A DNA stretch of 10,937 bases from positions 3,743 through 14,679 of the forward strand of contig DBVX01000049.1 of NCBI GenBank assembly GCA_002308815.1. Direction: 5' to 3'. The notes beneath the pieces are model-generated. The model was not told where the DNA came from. It ran no database searches and saw only the letters and a program-made list of their open reading frames with translations. The translations under genes were made by a program, and so were the position numbers. The stretch comes from Bacteroidales bacterium UBA1253. GTDB taxonomy: Bacteria; Bacteroidota; Bacteroidia; Bacteroidales; Paludibacteraceae. Of the stretch, positions 1 through 7,576 are shown piece after piece; positions within the stretch are counted from its first letter, which is position 1; each line of letters opens with the position of its first letter.

Positions 1-275
1 ACTATCTTCGCGCCGTCCGTGTAGATTGACTTGTTGGCGTTCGGGCAATCGGTATAGACCTCCATCCACGGTTCGTATGCCTCGGCGAACTGCTTGGCTT
101 TGACCAAAGTATGCACTACAGAGACGTTCTTGACACACTCTTCGGTGATGGTGGGTTCGTCGTCCGCATACATTCCCGCCGCTTGATCGGCGAGGTTGTT
201 CTTGGGTTGTTTTGCGATGGCGAGAACCGGAACGGCAGCGCACAGCGCAATGAGGATAAGAGATTTGGTTTTCAT
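1..275 (-). CDS. Secreted TPR-type protein, 5' part only (cut by window edge)
   Basis: The ATG at 275 opens a frame that runs without a stop to base 1, giving about 91 residues; the C-terminal part lies outside the window. The N-terminus (MKTKSLILIALCAAVPVLAIA) is a clear Sec signal peptide with a plausible signal peptidase I site after AIA, so the product is expected in the periplasm or attached to the envelope. The mature start contains CVKNVSVVHTLVKAKQFAEA followed by YEPWMEVYTDCPNANKSIYT. I recognise this opening from a family of Bacteroidales secreted tetratricopeptide-repeat proteins of unknown function: one helix pair, an EPW motif and a CP-N-IY segment. The repeats themselves would mostly lie in the missing part. 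The gene starts 38 nt after the outer-membrane protein gene upstream, so the two are probably co-transcribed. The family call is from memory of related sequences; secretion is seen directly. Confidence 0.72.
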   Translation of the reverse strand, partial: MKTKSLILIALCAAVPVLAIAKQPKNNLADQAAGMYADDEPTITEECVKNVSVVHTLVKAKQFAEAYEPWMEVYTDCPNANKSIYTDGAKI

Positions 276-313
276 AGTTTTATATACATTAATCGGTTAT
301 ACGAATCTTACTT

Positions 314-1531
314 TTACAGTTTGCGCTTGAAGAACCAGTTTTCGGCAACGGCGATATTGACGGTCAGTTTGAGATTATCTTCCACCAGACTGGATGCCGA
401 ATGCCGCCGGTTGTACTCAAGGGAAAGATTGAACAGGGTTTCGGAAGTACGGAGCGGGAATCCCATACCGGCAGAAACCGCGAAATCCTTTTTCGCCACG
501 TTCTGCACGTAGGAATCCGTCACGGTTGCCCCGATCCGCCAGAACATACGCTCTGCATAGTGTCGGCTCATACGGTTGTGGCGGTACTCCACCCCGAAAG
601 CATAACGGGAACGGTTCTGAAGCACGCCGGTCATTCCGAAATAATCGGCATCTTTCCAGTTCTGGCTGCTGTAGTCGAAAGCAACCAGAAGCCGGTCATC
701 AAAGCCATAACTTGCCCCTACGCTATAATACAACGGTATCTGAAAACCGTCGCCTTGCACAAGCACGGAATCAAGTGTGTTCAGTTCGTACTGCACGAAT
801 TCGCCCCGCAACGGCTGCTTGTTCTCAACCACCGCCCCCAACACTATACGGTGACGGCGGGCAAAAGTATGGAAAAACTGGCCGCCATAACGGAAGCGGA
901 ACGAATTGACGTGCATATTCTGGTACATGGTTGAGCCTTGCAACGCGTTGTCGGTGAAAGAAAGAGCAATGACATTGGTGGCATCGCCGAACATATAATA
1001 GGCGTTTGCCCCCAGTGCGAACCAATCCAAAATATTAAAACTCAATCCGGCATACACGTTCGTTATTCCGCCTTCGCCCTGATAGCTGACCTGATAGTCA
1101 TATCCGCCAGCATTTCCGCTCAAAGCGAAATCATAGCCCACAGCCGTATAGGGCATTATACCTGCGGAAAAAGCAATATGCTGTTTCCAGATGGGAAACT
1201 GCATCGTTACGAATTCCAGATTACCGTTTGGCCGGTTGCGATGCCCGTTCAAGTCAGCATAGCGTGTCCACATCCCGCTTGCGGCGAGATCGAACATGAA
1301 AGTCACACTGTCGCACGCCGTATAGGAGGCAGGTTGCGAGGGGTTTATCACCGACTGCTGCCTCAATCCGGAAAACGCGCCACCCATTCCCCTGTATGCG
1401 ACGGGGACATTCTCATTCAGTTCTCCGTAGCCAAAACGCGAAGACGGGGAGGATGTCGAGTTCTGGGCACTCAATGCCGCAGGCGGAACAAGCACCTGCA
1501 AAACGAGCAATATGGATGCCAGCCGTTTCAT
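314..1531 (-). CDS. Outer-membrane beta-barrel protein, FadL/PorV-like, function unknown
   Basis: This 405-residue protein begins with a signal peptide (MKRLASILLVLQVLVPPAALSA) that a signal peptidase I would cut after LSA. I chose the ATG at 1531 because it starts directly at the MKR of the signal peptide; an in-frame ATG at 1549 would add six residues (MFVIRD) before it. After the signal, residues 44-70 hold the pattern AYRGMGGAFSGLR then NPSQPASY, followed by DSVTFMFD. This resembles the N-terminus of FadL/PorV-like Bacteroidetes barrels. The rest is alternating aromatic and polar strands (for example FRFRYGGQFFHTF and RYAFGVEYRHNR), as expected for a barrel in the outer membrane. The end NIAVAENWFFKRKL fits a final strand followed by a short basic tail. 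No substrate can be inferred. It follows the RhaT-like gene by 54 nt and precedes a secreted TPR protein by 38 nt, and an envelope function shared with the latter is an inference from adjacency. Confidence 0.75.
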   Translation of the reverse strand: MKRLASILLVLQVLVPPAALSAQNSTSSPSSRFGYGELNENVPVAYRGMGGAFSGLRQQSVINPSQPASYTACDSVTFMFDLAASGMWTRYADLNGHRNRPNGNLEFVTMQFPIWKQHIAFSAGIMPYTAVGYDFALSGNAGGYDYQVSYQGEGGITNVYAGLSFNILDWFALGANAYYMFGDATNVIALSFTDNALQGSTMYQNMHVNSFRFRYGGQFFHTFARRHRIVLGAVVENKQPLRGEFVQYELNTLDSVLVQGDGFQIPLYYSVGASYGFDDRLLVAFDYSSQNWKDADYFGMTGVLQNRSRYAFGVEYRHNRMSRHYAERMFWRIGATVTDSYVQNVAKKDFAVSAGMGFPLRTSETLFNLSLEYNRRHSASSLVEDNLKLTVNIAVAENWFFKRKL

Positions 1532-1585
1532 ATCTCTGATAACAAACATTCTTTGAATATTTCTGCAAAATCCATACCAAACATC

Positions 1586-2626
1586 CTACACCATATCCAA
1601 CAAGGCGGGAACAATAACGCTCATAAGCAGGAGAATTATCCCGCCTATCAGAAATCTCTCCGTTTTCCGGCTTATTCCGTGCCACTCATTGACAATCAGT
1701 TCCCACATATAGGAAAACAGGGTCTGCGAAACGAGCAGGACAAGGAAAGCGAAAAGCATCAGCGGTGTATCCTTGAAGAACGTGCGTCCTATGCAGAAAC
1801 CATATAAAGCGGCAAACTCTGCAACTCCGGTCAGCACACATATAATCAGGTTCATTTTCCACACGTCTGGCTGGGAGTACTCGTAAAATGTACGGTTGCG
1901 GATATTCTGGGCAATACAAATGGCGGTGTTGGAAATAAAAGCACCGATGCAGAAAAGGAACAGAGCGGGCAGCCATCGGTAGGCGACAAGCGTCTCCGGA
2001 AGGAAGATGCCATCCCCCGTCACCATAGCGACGTTGAGACAAGCCCCCATCACACCTCCTGTAATGGCTAAAAGGATACCTTTTTTCATATCGAACTGCC
2101 TCCTGTCGGCATCCTGATCGGAACGAATCTCACGATCCTTCCTGTCGCCCGCCTTTCCTATCAGGTAATAGCCAGCCAACGCAACAACCATACCAGCCAC
2201 AACGGACAAGGAGATACCCGATTCGGGATGCGAGTGGTAGAAGAACGTATGCATTACCAATGCAGCCAGTCCTATGCCTGCCACGCCGGTCAATGCGGAT
2301 GATAACGCCCTTCCCCGCGATGCCCCCAGATAGAACATACTACGCTCGTAAAACAAGTCCGCCGCTCCCCAGATCAATCCGAGAGCGATGGTTGAGACAA
2401 CCTGCATGACGGGAATCTCATCAAACATCTCATAGAAAAGGTAACCGGAAGGAAGTGCCAGTTTGGTGGCTGCCAACGAAGGCAAAACCATATAGATGAC
2501 GATACCACGCACAAAAGAGAATGATTCCCACGACCATTCGTTCACCATACTGAGCGGCACATAGGTGGAGGATTGCAGCAACGCCCCTAAGAAAATTATT
2601 CCGAGAGCAGTCAGGTAAGCTTCCAT
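1586..2626 (-). CDS. RhaT-like transporter, DMT superfamily, ten TM helices
   Basis: This 346-residue hydrophobic protein has about ten predicted membrane segments. It resembles E. coli L-rhamnose/H+ symporter RhaT (344 aa) in length and in landmarks. These are an N-terminal helix followed by WSWE (residues 31-34), GLIWGAADLFYERSMFYLG (residues 83-101, like WGIGNINYGLTMRYLG), a charged central loop ending MKKGILLAITGGVMGA (180-195, like LKKGLVLAV), and NEWHGISRKTERFLIGG near the end (like KEWNNAGRRPVTVLSLG). The ATG at 2626 lies 1 nt after the def stop (TGATATG). An in-frame ATG at 2818 would add 64 residues read from inside def and give a non-membrane, arginine- and serine-rich leader, so it is rejected. 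No rhamnose isomerase, kinase or aldolase gene is nearby, so the substrate is uncertain; another sugar or an unrelated metabolite is possible. Tight coupling to def suggests co-translation. Confidence 0.75.
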   Translation of the reverse strand: MEAYLTALGIIFLGALLQSSTYVPLSMVNEWSWESFSFVRGIVIYMVLPSLAATKLALPSGYLFYEMFDEIPVMQVVSTIALGLIWGAADLFYERSMFYLGASRGRALSSALTGVAGIGLAALVMHTFFYHSHPESGISLSVVAGMVVALAGYYLIGKAGDRKDREIRSDQDADRRQFDMKKGILLAITGGVMGACLNVAMVTGDGIFLPETLVAYRWLPALFLFCIGAFISNTAICIAQNIRNRTFYEYSQPDVWKMNLIICVLTGVAEFAALYGFCIGRTFFKDTPLMLFAFLVLLVSQTLFSYMWELIVNEWHGISRKTERFLIGGIILLLMSVIVPALLDMV

Positions 2627-2627
2627 A

Positions 2628-3179
2628 TCAATGTTTGTACTTGTAGCGTGACACGGTTTTTCCTTTGGCAATATTGGATAGCTTGCCCCGGACGAACTGC
2701 CTGCGGATGGGCGAGATACGGTCAGTAAAAACATGCGCCTCCAGATGGTCATACTCGTGCAGGACGATGCGTGCCTTGAAGTCCGTGTAAGTGTCCGTAT
2801 GCCAGTTGAATTCCTCATCCTGATAGCGGATGGTTATAGTCTTGGGACGGATCACATTCTCGGATATGCCGGGCAGGGAAAGACAGCCTTCGCTGTACGA
2901 GACCTTTTCATCGCTCACTTCCAACAGTTCGGGATTGATGAATGCCTGCTTGAAATCCGCGCACTCGGGATACTCGTCTTTGAGTTCGGAACCATCGACA
3001 ACGAACAGCCGTATGGATCTGCCTATCTGGGGGGCAGCCAGACCGCAGCCTTCCGCCACAGTCAGCGTCTCATGCATATCGGCAATCAGCTGTTTGATAT
3101 TGAGGTCTGTATCCGGGGCAATCTCCTCGGTCGGTTTGCGAAGTGCCGGCTGACCGTATAAATAGATGGGAAGAATCAT
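2628..3179 (-). CDS. def: Peptide deformylase
   Basis: This 183-residue enzyme removes the formyl group from the initiator methionine of new proteins in the cytosol. All three family motifs are present. Motif 1 is GCGLAAPQIG (residues 44-53). Motif 2 is EGCLS (97-101), with metal ligand Cys99. Motif 3 is HEYDH (141-145), with metal ligands His141 and His145 and catalytic Glu142. Length is typical of bacterial deformylases. The C-terminal extension after residue 160 (RQFVRGKLSNIAKGKTVSRY) is of the basic type seen in Bacteroidales members. Its leader is unusual: the start codon is preceded by only TGAA and then a pure heptamer array, with no purine-rich ribosome binding site. It lies downstream of ruvX and 1 nt upstream of the RhaT-like gene. 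The placement next to ruvX is familiar in Bacteroidales, as I recall. Confidence 0.97.
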   Translation of the reverse strand: MILPIYLYGQPALRKPTEEIAPDTDLNIKQLIADMHETLTVAEGCGLAAPQIGRSIRLFVVDGSELKDEYPECADFKQAFINPELLEVSDEKVSYSEGCLSLPGISENVIRPKTITIRYQDEEFNWHTDTYTDFKARIVLHEYDHLEAHVFTDRISPIRRQFVRGKLSNIAKGKTVSRYKYKH

Positions 3180-3183
3180 TTCA

Positions 3184-3246
3184 GTTGAAAGTTGAAAGTT
3201 GAAAGTTGAAAGTTGAAAAAAGTTTGGGAGTTTAGAGTTTGGAGTT
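3184..3246 (-). repeat. 63-bp heptamer tandem array between ruvX and def (9 units)
   Basis: Nine consecutive 7-bp units fill this stretch exactly. Read on the minus (transcribed) strand, these are AACTCCA, AACTCTA, AACTCCC, AAACTTT and then five perfect copies of TTTCAAC (3184-3218). The ruvX stop codon TAA (3234-3232) straddles units two and three, and the last ruvX residues NSKL are coded by the first units. The array ends 4 nt before the def ATG. The RNA of this stretch has no G and about 20 C in 63 nt, so it should be poorly structured. Short tandem repeats of this kind often vary in copy number between strains; a change here would alter the ruvX-def spacing and, at the left units, the ruvX tail. 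A role in def translation or Rho action is inference only. Confidence 0.95.
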
Positions 3247-3645
3247 CAGGTAGTCTTCAAGGATAATACAAGCGGCGATTTTATCCACCACGGCTTTGTC
3301 CTGCCGCTGCTTTTTCTTCATTCCGCCCGCTATCATCGCCCTGTGCGCGAGAGTGGAAGTGAAACGCTCATCGTATCCGGTCAGCGGCACATTCGGAAAA
3401 ACCTGCCGGAAACGCCGCATAAAAGGGCGTATGTACCGCATACTGTCGCTTTCCTGTCCGTTAAGTTGTGTAGGATGTCCGATGACAACCTGATCCACTT
3501 GGTTGTTGCTAAGGTAATCCTGCAGCCAGTCCATCAGTTCTACCGTAGGAACCGTAAGCAACGGGGTGGCCGTTATCCGAAGCGGGTCGGTGACGGCCAA
3601 TCCCGTGCGTCTCTGTCCGTAATCGATTGCGAGGATGCGCCCCAT
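3232..3645 (-). CDS. ruvX: RuvX/YqgF family RNase H-fold nuclease
   Basis: The 137-residue product matches YqgF/RuvX, a small RNase H-fold protein known as a putative Holliday junction resolvase and implicated in processing the 5' end of 16S rRNA precursor. The first strand carries IDYGQRRTGLAVTD (residues 7-20) with the metal-binding Asp8. VVIGHPTQLNGQESD (residues 53-67) matches the usual G-P-x-x-x-x-G segment. YDERFTS (91-97) supplies the acidic Glu93, and DKAVVDKIAACIILEDYL (116-133) supplies Asp121. Length is normal. The ATG lies 2 nt after the stop of the upstream TPR gene, indicating translational coupling. The last four residues (NSKL) and the stop codon are built from the heptamer array that continues to def, so the C-terminus could drift if that array changes length. 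Confidence 0.96.
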   Translation of the reverse strand: MGRILAIDYGQRRTGLAVTDPLRITATPLLTVPTVELMDWLQDYLSNNQVDQVVIGHPTQLNGQESDSMRYIRPFMRRFRQVFPNVPLTGYDERFTSTLAHRAMIAGGMKKKQRQDKAVVDKIAACIILEDYLNSKL

Positions 3646-3647
3646 TG

Positions 3648-4874
3648 TCAGTCGGCGAGTTCGTCGTACTCTTTCTGCATTCCCAGCCGATAATAGAGGG
3701 AGCGCAACTGGTGCTTGTAGGTGTAGTTATCCGGCTTGAGTTCGTATGCCTTCTGGAAATAAGGCAGAGCCTTCCGGAAAGTTTCAGTAATCTCCACGCG
3801 AGCCATTTTGTAGTCCTTTGCGTTCATATACGCCGCCTTCTCGTTGAGTTGGTTGGCAATATCCACATAGACCACCCCATAGTTATAATGGATTTCGGCA
3901 TTGTTCGTATCAGCTTTGAGAGCCTCCTCATAGACGGATATCGCCTCATCGAAACGCTTTTCCATATCCAGGATGGAACCTTTGAGCAGGAGGTATTGGG
4001 TCTGGGGATCCTTGGCAATCGCCTGATCCAGATAGACGAGTGCCTCGTCCATTCTGCCGCTGTTGACAAGGTTGTTGATACGGTTCTGTATGAACCACGT
4101 ATTGTCGGCGAAGCGGTTGATGCACTCGTCCAGCCATGCGTTGGCGGCAACCGAGTCACCGGCGTTGATGTAACTCTGGTAAATGAACTGCCCTGCCTGA
4201 ACGGGTTTTAGATTCATTTCTATCAGTTTGCGGAAATCCGTAACCGCCACATCGTACATCTGCGCGTTGTACGCCGCCAATGCGGCAGTATAACATATAT
4301 CCTGATACGTGGTGTCCTTCGGCAGGCGTTCCTGATAGCGTTTCTCCTGCATCATTTCAAGATCAGGAATGGATATATAGGCACTGAATGCCTCGTAAGC
4401 TTTGGCGAAGTCCTGCTTCTCCCACAGGTTGTAGGCATAGTAAACCAGTTCGCGGTGCTCGTAATACTCCACCATCTTGTCGGCTATCTTCCTGCGGGTG
4501 CCTGTGTCGTATTTGGCTTTCCCTTTCTTGTCATAGACGGGTGTCATGGCAAGTTTGTCCGCCTGAATCCAATACGTATAGCTTTCCAGAACAGCCTCAC
4601 CCCTGATGTTATAATCGGTTCCGCCCTTGCCCGTCTGCAGTTTGAAGTATTCGGTTTCGTTCTGCTTGTAGCCGATCATACCGGCGATGTACCATGTCTT
4701 GGCCTGGTCTTTGGTTTCTTCGTTGGCAATGGCCTCCTTGATGGCGGCGCGTGCGCCGGCGTAGTCGGGAGTCTCTGCCAGAGCGAGGTTCTCCGCCTTT
4801 CTTACATTCGATTTTTGTGCCATGCAGCCTGCGCTTATCAGCACGACGGCTGCCAGTGATAAAATCTTCTTCAT
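3648..4874 (-). CDS. Secreted tetratricopeptide-repeat protein
   Basis: A 408-residue protein with an N-terminal signal peptide MKKILSLAAVVLISAGCMA. Cleavage after CMA by signal peptidase I fits; the Cys17 context (ISAGC) is a poor lipobox, so lipoprotein status is possible but less likely. The mature start QKSNVRKAENLALAETPDYA followed by ARAAIKEAI is a form I recall from conserved Bacteroidales TPR proteins of unknown function. TPR-like helix pairs are clearest from residue 260 to the end: SGRMDEALVYLDQAIAKDP (272-290), EKRFDEAISVYEEALKADTN (305-324), then YNYGVVYVDIANQL, and finally PYFQKAYELKPDN (371-383). Such repeats mediate protein contacts, here probably in the periplasm. It starts 13 nt after the gyrA stop (AATAGAGAG before the ATG may be a weak ribosome binding site) and ends 2 nt before ruvX. 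No partner can be named. Confidence 0.85.
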   Translation of the reverse strand: MKKILSLAAVVLISAGCMAQKSNVRKAENLALAETPDYAGARAAIKEAIANEETKDQAKTWYIAGMIGYKQNETEYFKLQTGKGGTDYNIRGEAVLESYTYWIQADKLAMTPVYDKKGKAKYDTGTRRKIADKMVEYYEHRELVYYAYNLWEKQDFAKAYEAFSAYISIPDLEMMQEKRYQERLPKDTTYQDICYTAALAAYNAQMYDVAVTDFRKLIEMNLKPVQAGQFIYQSYINAGDSVAANAWLDECINRFADNTWFIQNRINNLVNSGRMDEALVYLDQAIAKDPQTQYLLLKGSILDMEKRFDEAISVYEEALKADTNNAEIHYNYGVVYVDIANQLNEKAAYMNAKDYKMARVEITETFRKALPYFQKAYELKPDNYTYKHQLRSLYYRLGMQKEYDELAD

Positions 4875-4887
4875 AACTCTCTATTTG

Positions 4888-7467
4888 TTATTCGTTGTTT
4901 TCAATGGTTTGCATACCTTCCTGCGACTCTTCTGCAACATCCGTGCCATTCTGTTCCTCCTCGTCTTTGGGAACGATGCATCCGAACATCAGCGTGTCGT
5001 TGCGTTTCTGCAGTTCGATGAGTTTGACACCCTGCGTGGCGCGTCCCATCACGCGGATGGTGTTCATCGCCATGCGGATGGCGGTGCCTGACTTGGTGAT
5101 GAGCATCAGGTCCTCGTTGTCATCCACGGCATGCAGTCCTATGAGGTAGCCGGTCTTGTCAGTTATGTTCATTGTCTTAACGCCCTTGGCGCCTCGGCTC
5201 GTGATGCGGTAAACGGGTTCGCCGTCCTCGTCGTCAAGGCGTGTGCGCTTGCCAAAGCCGTTCTCCGAAATGACGAGTACGGTCTTGTCGCTGTTGTTCT
5301 CCACGCATATCATGCCGATGGCGCAGTCCTTGCCGTCCTCTTCAAGGCGGATGGCACGCACGCCGCTGGCGGTTCTGCCCATCGGACGCACCAGATTCTC
5401 TGGGAAGCGGACCACCTTGCCGTTGTAGGATGCGATGAGCATCTGGCTCTCGCCGTCGGTCAGCGTGACACCTATCAGCGCGTCGCCTTCACGGAGTCCC
5501 ACGGCATTGATACCGTTGGCACGCGGACGGCTGTACGATTCCAGAGTGGTCTTCTTCATCAGACCGTTGCGGGTGGCGAAAATCAGGTAGTGGTTCTGCA
5601 CGTAGTCGGGGTCGTTCAGTCCCTTGACGTTGATGAAGGCGCATACCTTGTCGCCTTTCTCGAGGTTGATGATGTTCTGGATGGCGCGACCTTTCGACTG
5701 GCGGTTGCCTTCGGGCAGGTCATACACTTTCTGCCAGTACAGTCTGCCGTATGCGGTGAAGAACATCATCGTGGAGTGCATCGACGCCTGATGGACATAC
5801 TCGATGAAATCCTCGTCGCGTGAGGCGGAAGCGCGCGAGCCGATGCCTCCCCTGCCCTGCTGGCGGAAATCTGCCAGCGGAGTGCGCTTGATATAGCCGA
5901 GGTGGGAGATGGTGATGACCATGTCGTCATCGGCGTACATGTCCTCGGGGTTGAACTCGGTGGCCATCTTCACCACCTGTGTGCGGCGCTCGTCGGCATA
6001 CTTCTCCTTTATCTCCTCGCACTCCTCCACAATCACCTGATAGCGCAGTATCTCGCTGCCAAGCAGTTCCTTGAGGTGCTGTATCTGCTGTTGCAGGTCG
6101 GCGTACTCCTGCTTGAGTTCGTCGATGCGCAGTCCGGTGAGGGCGCTCAGGCGCATGTCCACGATGGCTTTCGACTGCAGGTTGTCCAGGTCGAACCGCT
6201 TCTCCAGATTGGTCTGTGCGTCCTGCGGCGTGCGCGAGGCGCGGATGATTCGCACCACCTCGTCTATGTTGTCCACCGCGATAATCAAGCCCTCCAGAAT
6301 GTGCGCGCGTTCCTCGGCTTTGCGCAGTTCCCAGCGTGTGCGGCGCGTCACCACGTCCATGCGGTGTTCGATGAAGTTGCCTATCAGTTGCTTGAGGTTC
6401 AGGAGCATCGGACGGCCTTTCACCAGCGCGATGTTATTGACCGAGAAGCTCGACTGCAGGTCTGTGTACTTGTAGAGTTTGTTGAGTACCACCTGCGCGT
6501 TGGCGTCTTTCTTCAGTTCGACCACGATGCGGATGTCGCGTTTCGACTGGTCGCTGATGTCGCTGATGCCCTCTATCTTCTTCTCGCTGACGAGGTCGGC
6601 AATCTTCTTCACCAGTTCGCTCTTCACCACGCCGTAGGGCAGTTCGGTGATGATGATATGTTCGCGTCCGTTGTTCTCGGTCTCTATGTCGGCGTTGGAG
6701 CGGATGATGATGCGCCCGCGTCCTGTCTCGAAAGCGTCACGCACTCCCTGATAGCCGTAGATGGTGCCTCCGGTGGGGAAGTCCGGCGCCTTGATGTACT
6801 GCATCAGTTCGCTTACGGTTATCTCTTCGGGAACCTCGCCGCCGTTGGCTTTGGCCTCATCGATGGCTATCTGGCGTTTGACGTACGCCACGCAGCCGTC
6901 AAGCACCTCGCCCAGGTTGTGAGTCGCCATATTGGTCGCCATACCTACGGCTATACCCGTCGCGCCGTTCACCAGCAGGTTGGGGAAGCGTGTCGGCAGC
7001 ACGACCGGCTCGCGCATCGTGTCGTCGAAGTTGAGCTGCATGTCCACGGTGTCCTTCTCTATGTCGCGCAGCATCTCCTCCGCCAGTTTGCTCAGGCGGG
7101 CTTCCGTGTAACGCATCGCGGCGGGGCTGTCGCCGTCCACCGATCCGAAGTTACCCTGACCGTCCACGAGGCAGTAGCGCATGTTCCACGGCTGTGCCAT
7201 ACGCACCAGTGTGCCGTATATACTGCTGTCGCCGTGCGGGTGGTATTTACCCATCACCTCACCCACGATACGTGCACTCTTCTTGGTCGGTTTGTCGCTC
7301 GTGTTGCCCAGTTCGTTCATTCCGAACAGCACGCGCCTGTGTACGGGCTTGAATCCGTCGCGCACGTCCGGCAGGGCGCGGCTCACAATCACGCTCATCG
7401 AATAGTCGATGTACGACGAGCGCATTTCCTCATCAATCTTTACAGGAATAATTCTGTCTTCTGACAT
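4888..7467 (-). CDS. gyrA: DNA gyrase subunit A
   Basis: The 859-residue protein is the breakage-reunion subunit of DNA gyrase, which with GyrB introduces negative supercoils. The N-terminus [20 protein letters not shown] (residues 17-36) and VHRRVLFGM are typical. The catalytic tyrosine is Tyr120 in [10 protein letters not shown]. The quinolone-resistance region [20 protein letters not shown] (residues 73-92) has Ser81 at the E. coli Ser83 position and Gly85 at the Asp87 position. The C-terminal half holds a GyrA box in the form QGRGGIG (537-543; E. coli QRRGGKG), which supports GyrA over ParC, then beta-pinwheel blades and an acidic tail ([17 protein letters not shown]). I chose the ATG at 7467 because MSEDRIIPV is the family start; the longer frame from 7575 would read through the promoter and terminator. 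Bases before the ATG (AAAGATATT) are A/T-rich without a Shine-Dalgarno site. It leads the block TPR-ruvX-def. Confidence 0.97.
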   Translation of the reverse strand: MSEDRIIPVKIDEEMRSSYIDYSMSVIVSRALPDVRDGFKPVHRRVLFGMNELGNTSDKPTKKSARIVGEVMGKYHPHGDSSIYGTLVRMAQPWNMRYCLVDGQGNFGSVDGDSPAAMRYTEARLSKLAEEMLRDIEKDTVDMQLNFDDTMREPVVLPTRFPNLLVNGATGIAVGMATNMATHNLGEVLDGCVAYVKRQIAIDEAKANGGEVPEEITVSELMQYIKAPDFPTGGTIYGYQGVRDAFETGRGRIIIRSNADIETENNGREHIIITELPYGVVKSELVKKIADLVSEKKIEGISDISDQSKRDIRIVVELKKDANAQVVLNKLYKYTDLQSSFSVNNIALVKGRPMLLNLKQLIGNFIEHRMDVVTRRTRWELRKAEERAHILEGLIIAVDNIDEVVRIIRASRTPQDAQTNLEKRFDLDNLQSKAIVDMRLSALTGLRIDELKQEYADLQQQIQHLKELLGSEILRYQVIVEECEEIKEKYADERRTQVVKMATEFNPEDMYADDDMVITISHLGYIKRTPLADFRQQGRGGIGSRASASRDEDFIEYVHQASMHSTMMFFTAYGRLYWQKVYDLPEGNRQSKGRAIQNIINLEKGDKVCAFINVKGLNDPDYVQNHYLIFATRNGLMKKTTLESYSRPRANGINAVGLREGDALIGVTLTDGESQMLIASYNGKVVRFPENLVRPMGRTASGVRAIRLEEDGKDCAIGMICVENNSDKTVLVISENGFGKRTRLDDEDGEPVYRITSRGAKGVKTMNITDKTGYLIGLHAVDDNEDLMLITKSGTAIRMAMNTIRVMGRATQGVKLIELQKRNDTLMFGCIVPKDEEEQNGTDVAEESQEGMQTIENNE

Positions 7468-7544
7468 AATATCTTTATGTTTGTTTGTATGATTCTCAGT
7501 GCTTGCTTTCCGGCGGCGGGACGCACTCGGCCCGAAAAAGCGTG

Positions 7545-7576
7545 CAAAGATACTGCAAAAAAGAGGTGTCTGCAAG
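7545..7576 (-). promoter_or_regulatory. Putative Bacteroidota-type promoter of gyrA
   Basis: On the minus strand TATCTTTG (7552-7545) matches the -7 consensus TAnnTTTG exactly. A -33-like element CTTG (7576-7573; consensus TTTG, three of four) lies 20 nt upstream, which is the usual spacing. The inferred transcript start near 7538 would leave a leader of about 70 nt before the gyrA ATG. The upstream element sits in the loop of the ldcA terminator hairpin, so the two signals overlap. The consensus is established knowledge for Bacteroides sigma factors; the assignment here is inference. Confidence 0.6.

Noticed and set aside
276..313. Possible promoter or terminator between the outer-membrane gene and the TPR gene
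   Set aside because: The 38 nt are A/T-rich but show neither a TAnnTTTG match nor a stable hairpin.
1532..1585. Possible separate promoter for the outer-membrane gene (AATGTTTG, near the TAnnTTTG consensus)
   Set aside because: The first base is off consensus, the TTTG upstream is only 15 nt away, and the implied leader would be about 5 nt. Not reported as a feature.
401..1807. Plus-strand open frames opposite the outer-membrane and RhaT-like genes (401-934 and 938-1807)
   Set aside because: No family features are visible, and they are antisense to better supported genes with signal peptide or membrane segments.
2627..2818. 64-residue N-terminal extension of the RhaT-like protein
   Set aside because: It overlaps def in another frame and has no membrane character; the ATG 1 nt after the def stop gives the usual length.
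5902..7464. 520-codon open frame on the plus strand opposite gyrA
   Set aside because: It is an exact antisense shadow of a strongly supported gyrA gene. Its translation is low-complexity (rich in H, V, L, A) with no recognisable domain, as expected from G+C-rich codon bias.
7468..7575. 36-residue N-terminal extension of gyrA from an upstream in-frame ATG
   Set aside because: It would read through the promoter and terminator hairpin, and the family start is MSEDRIIPV at 7467.
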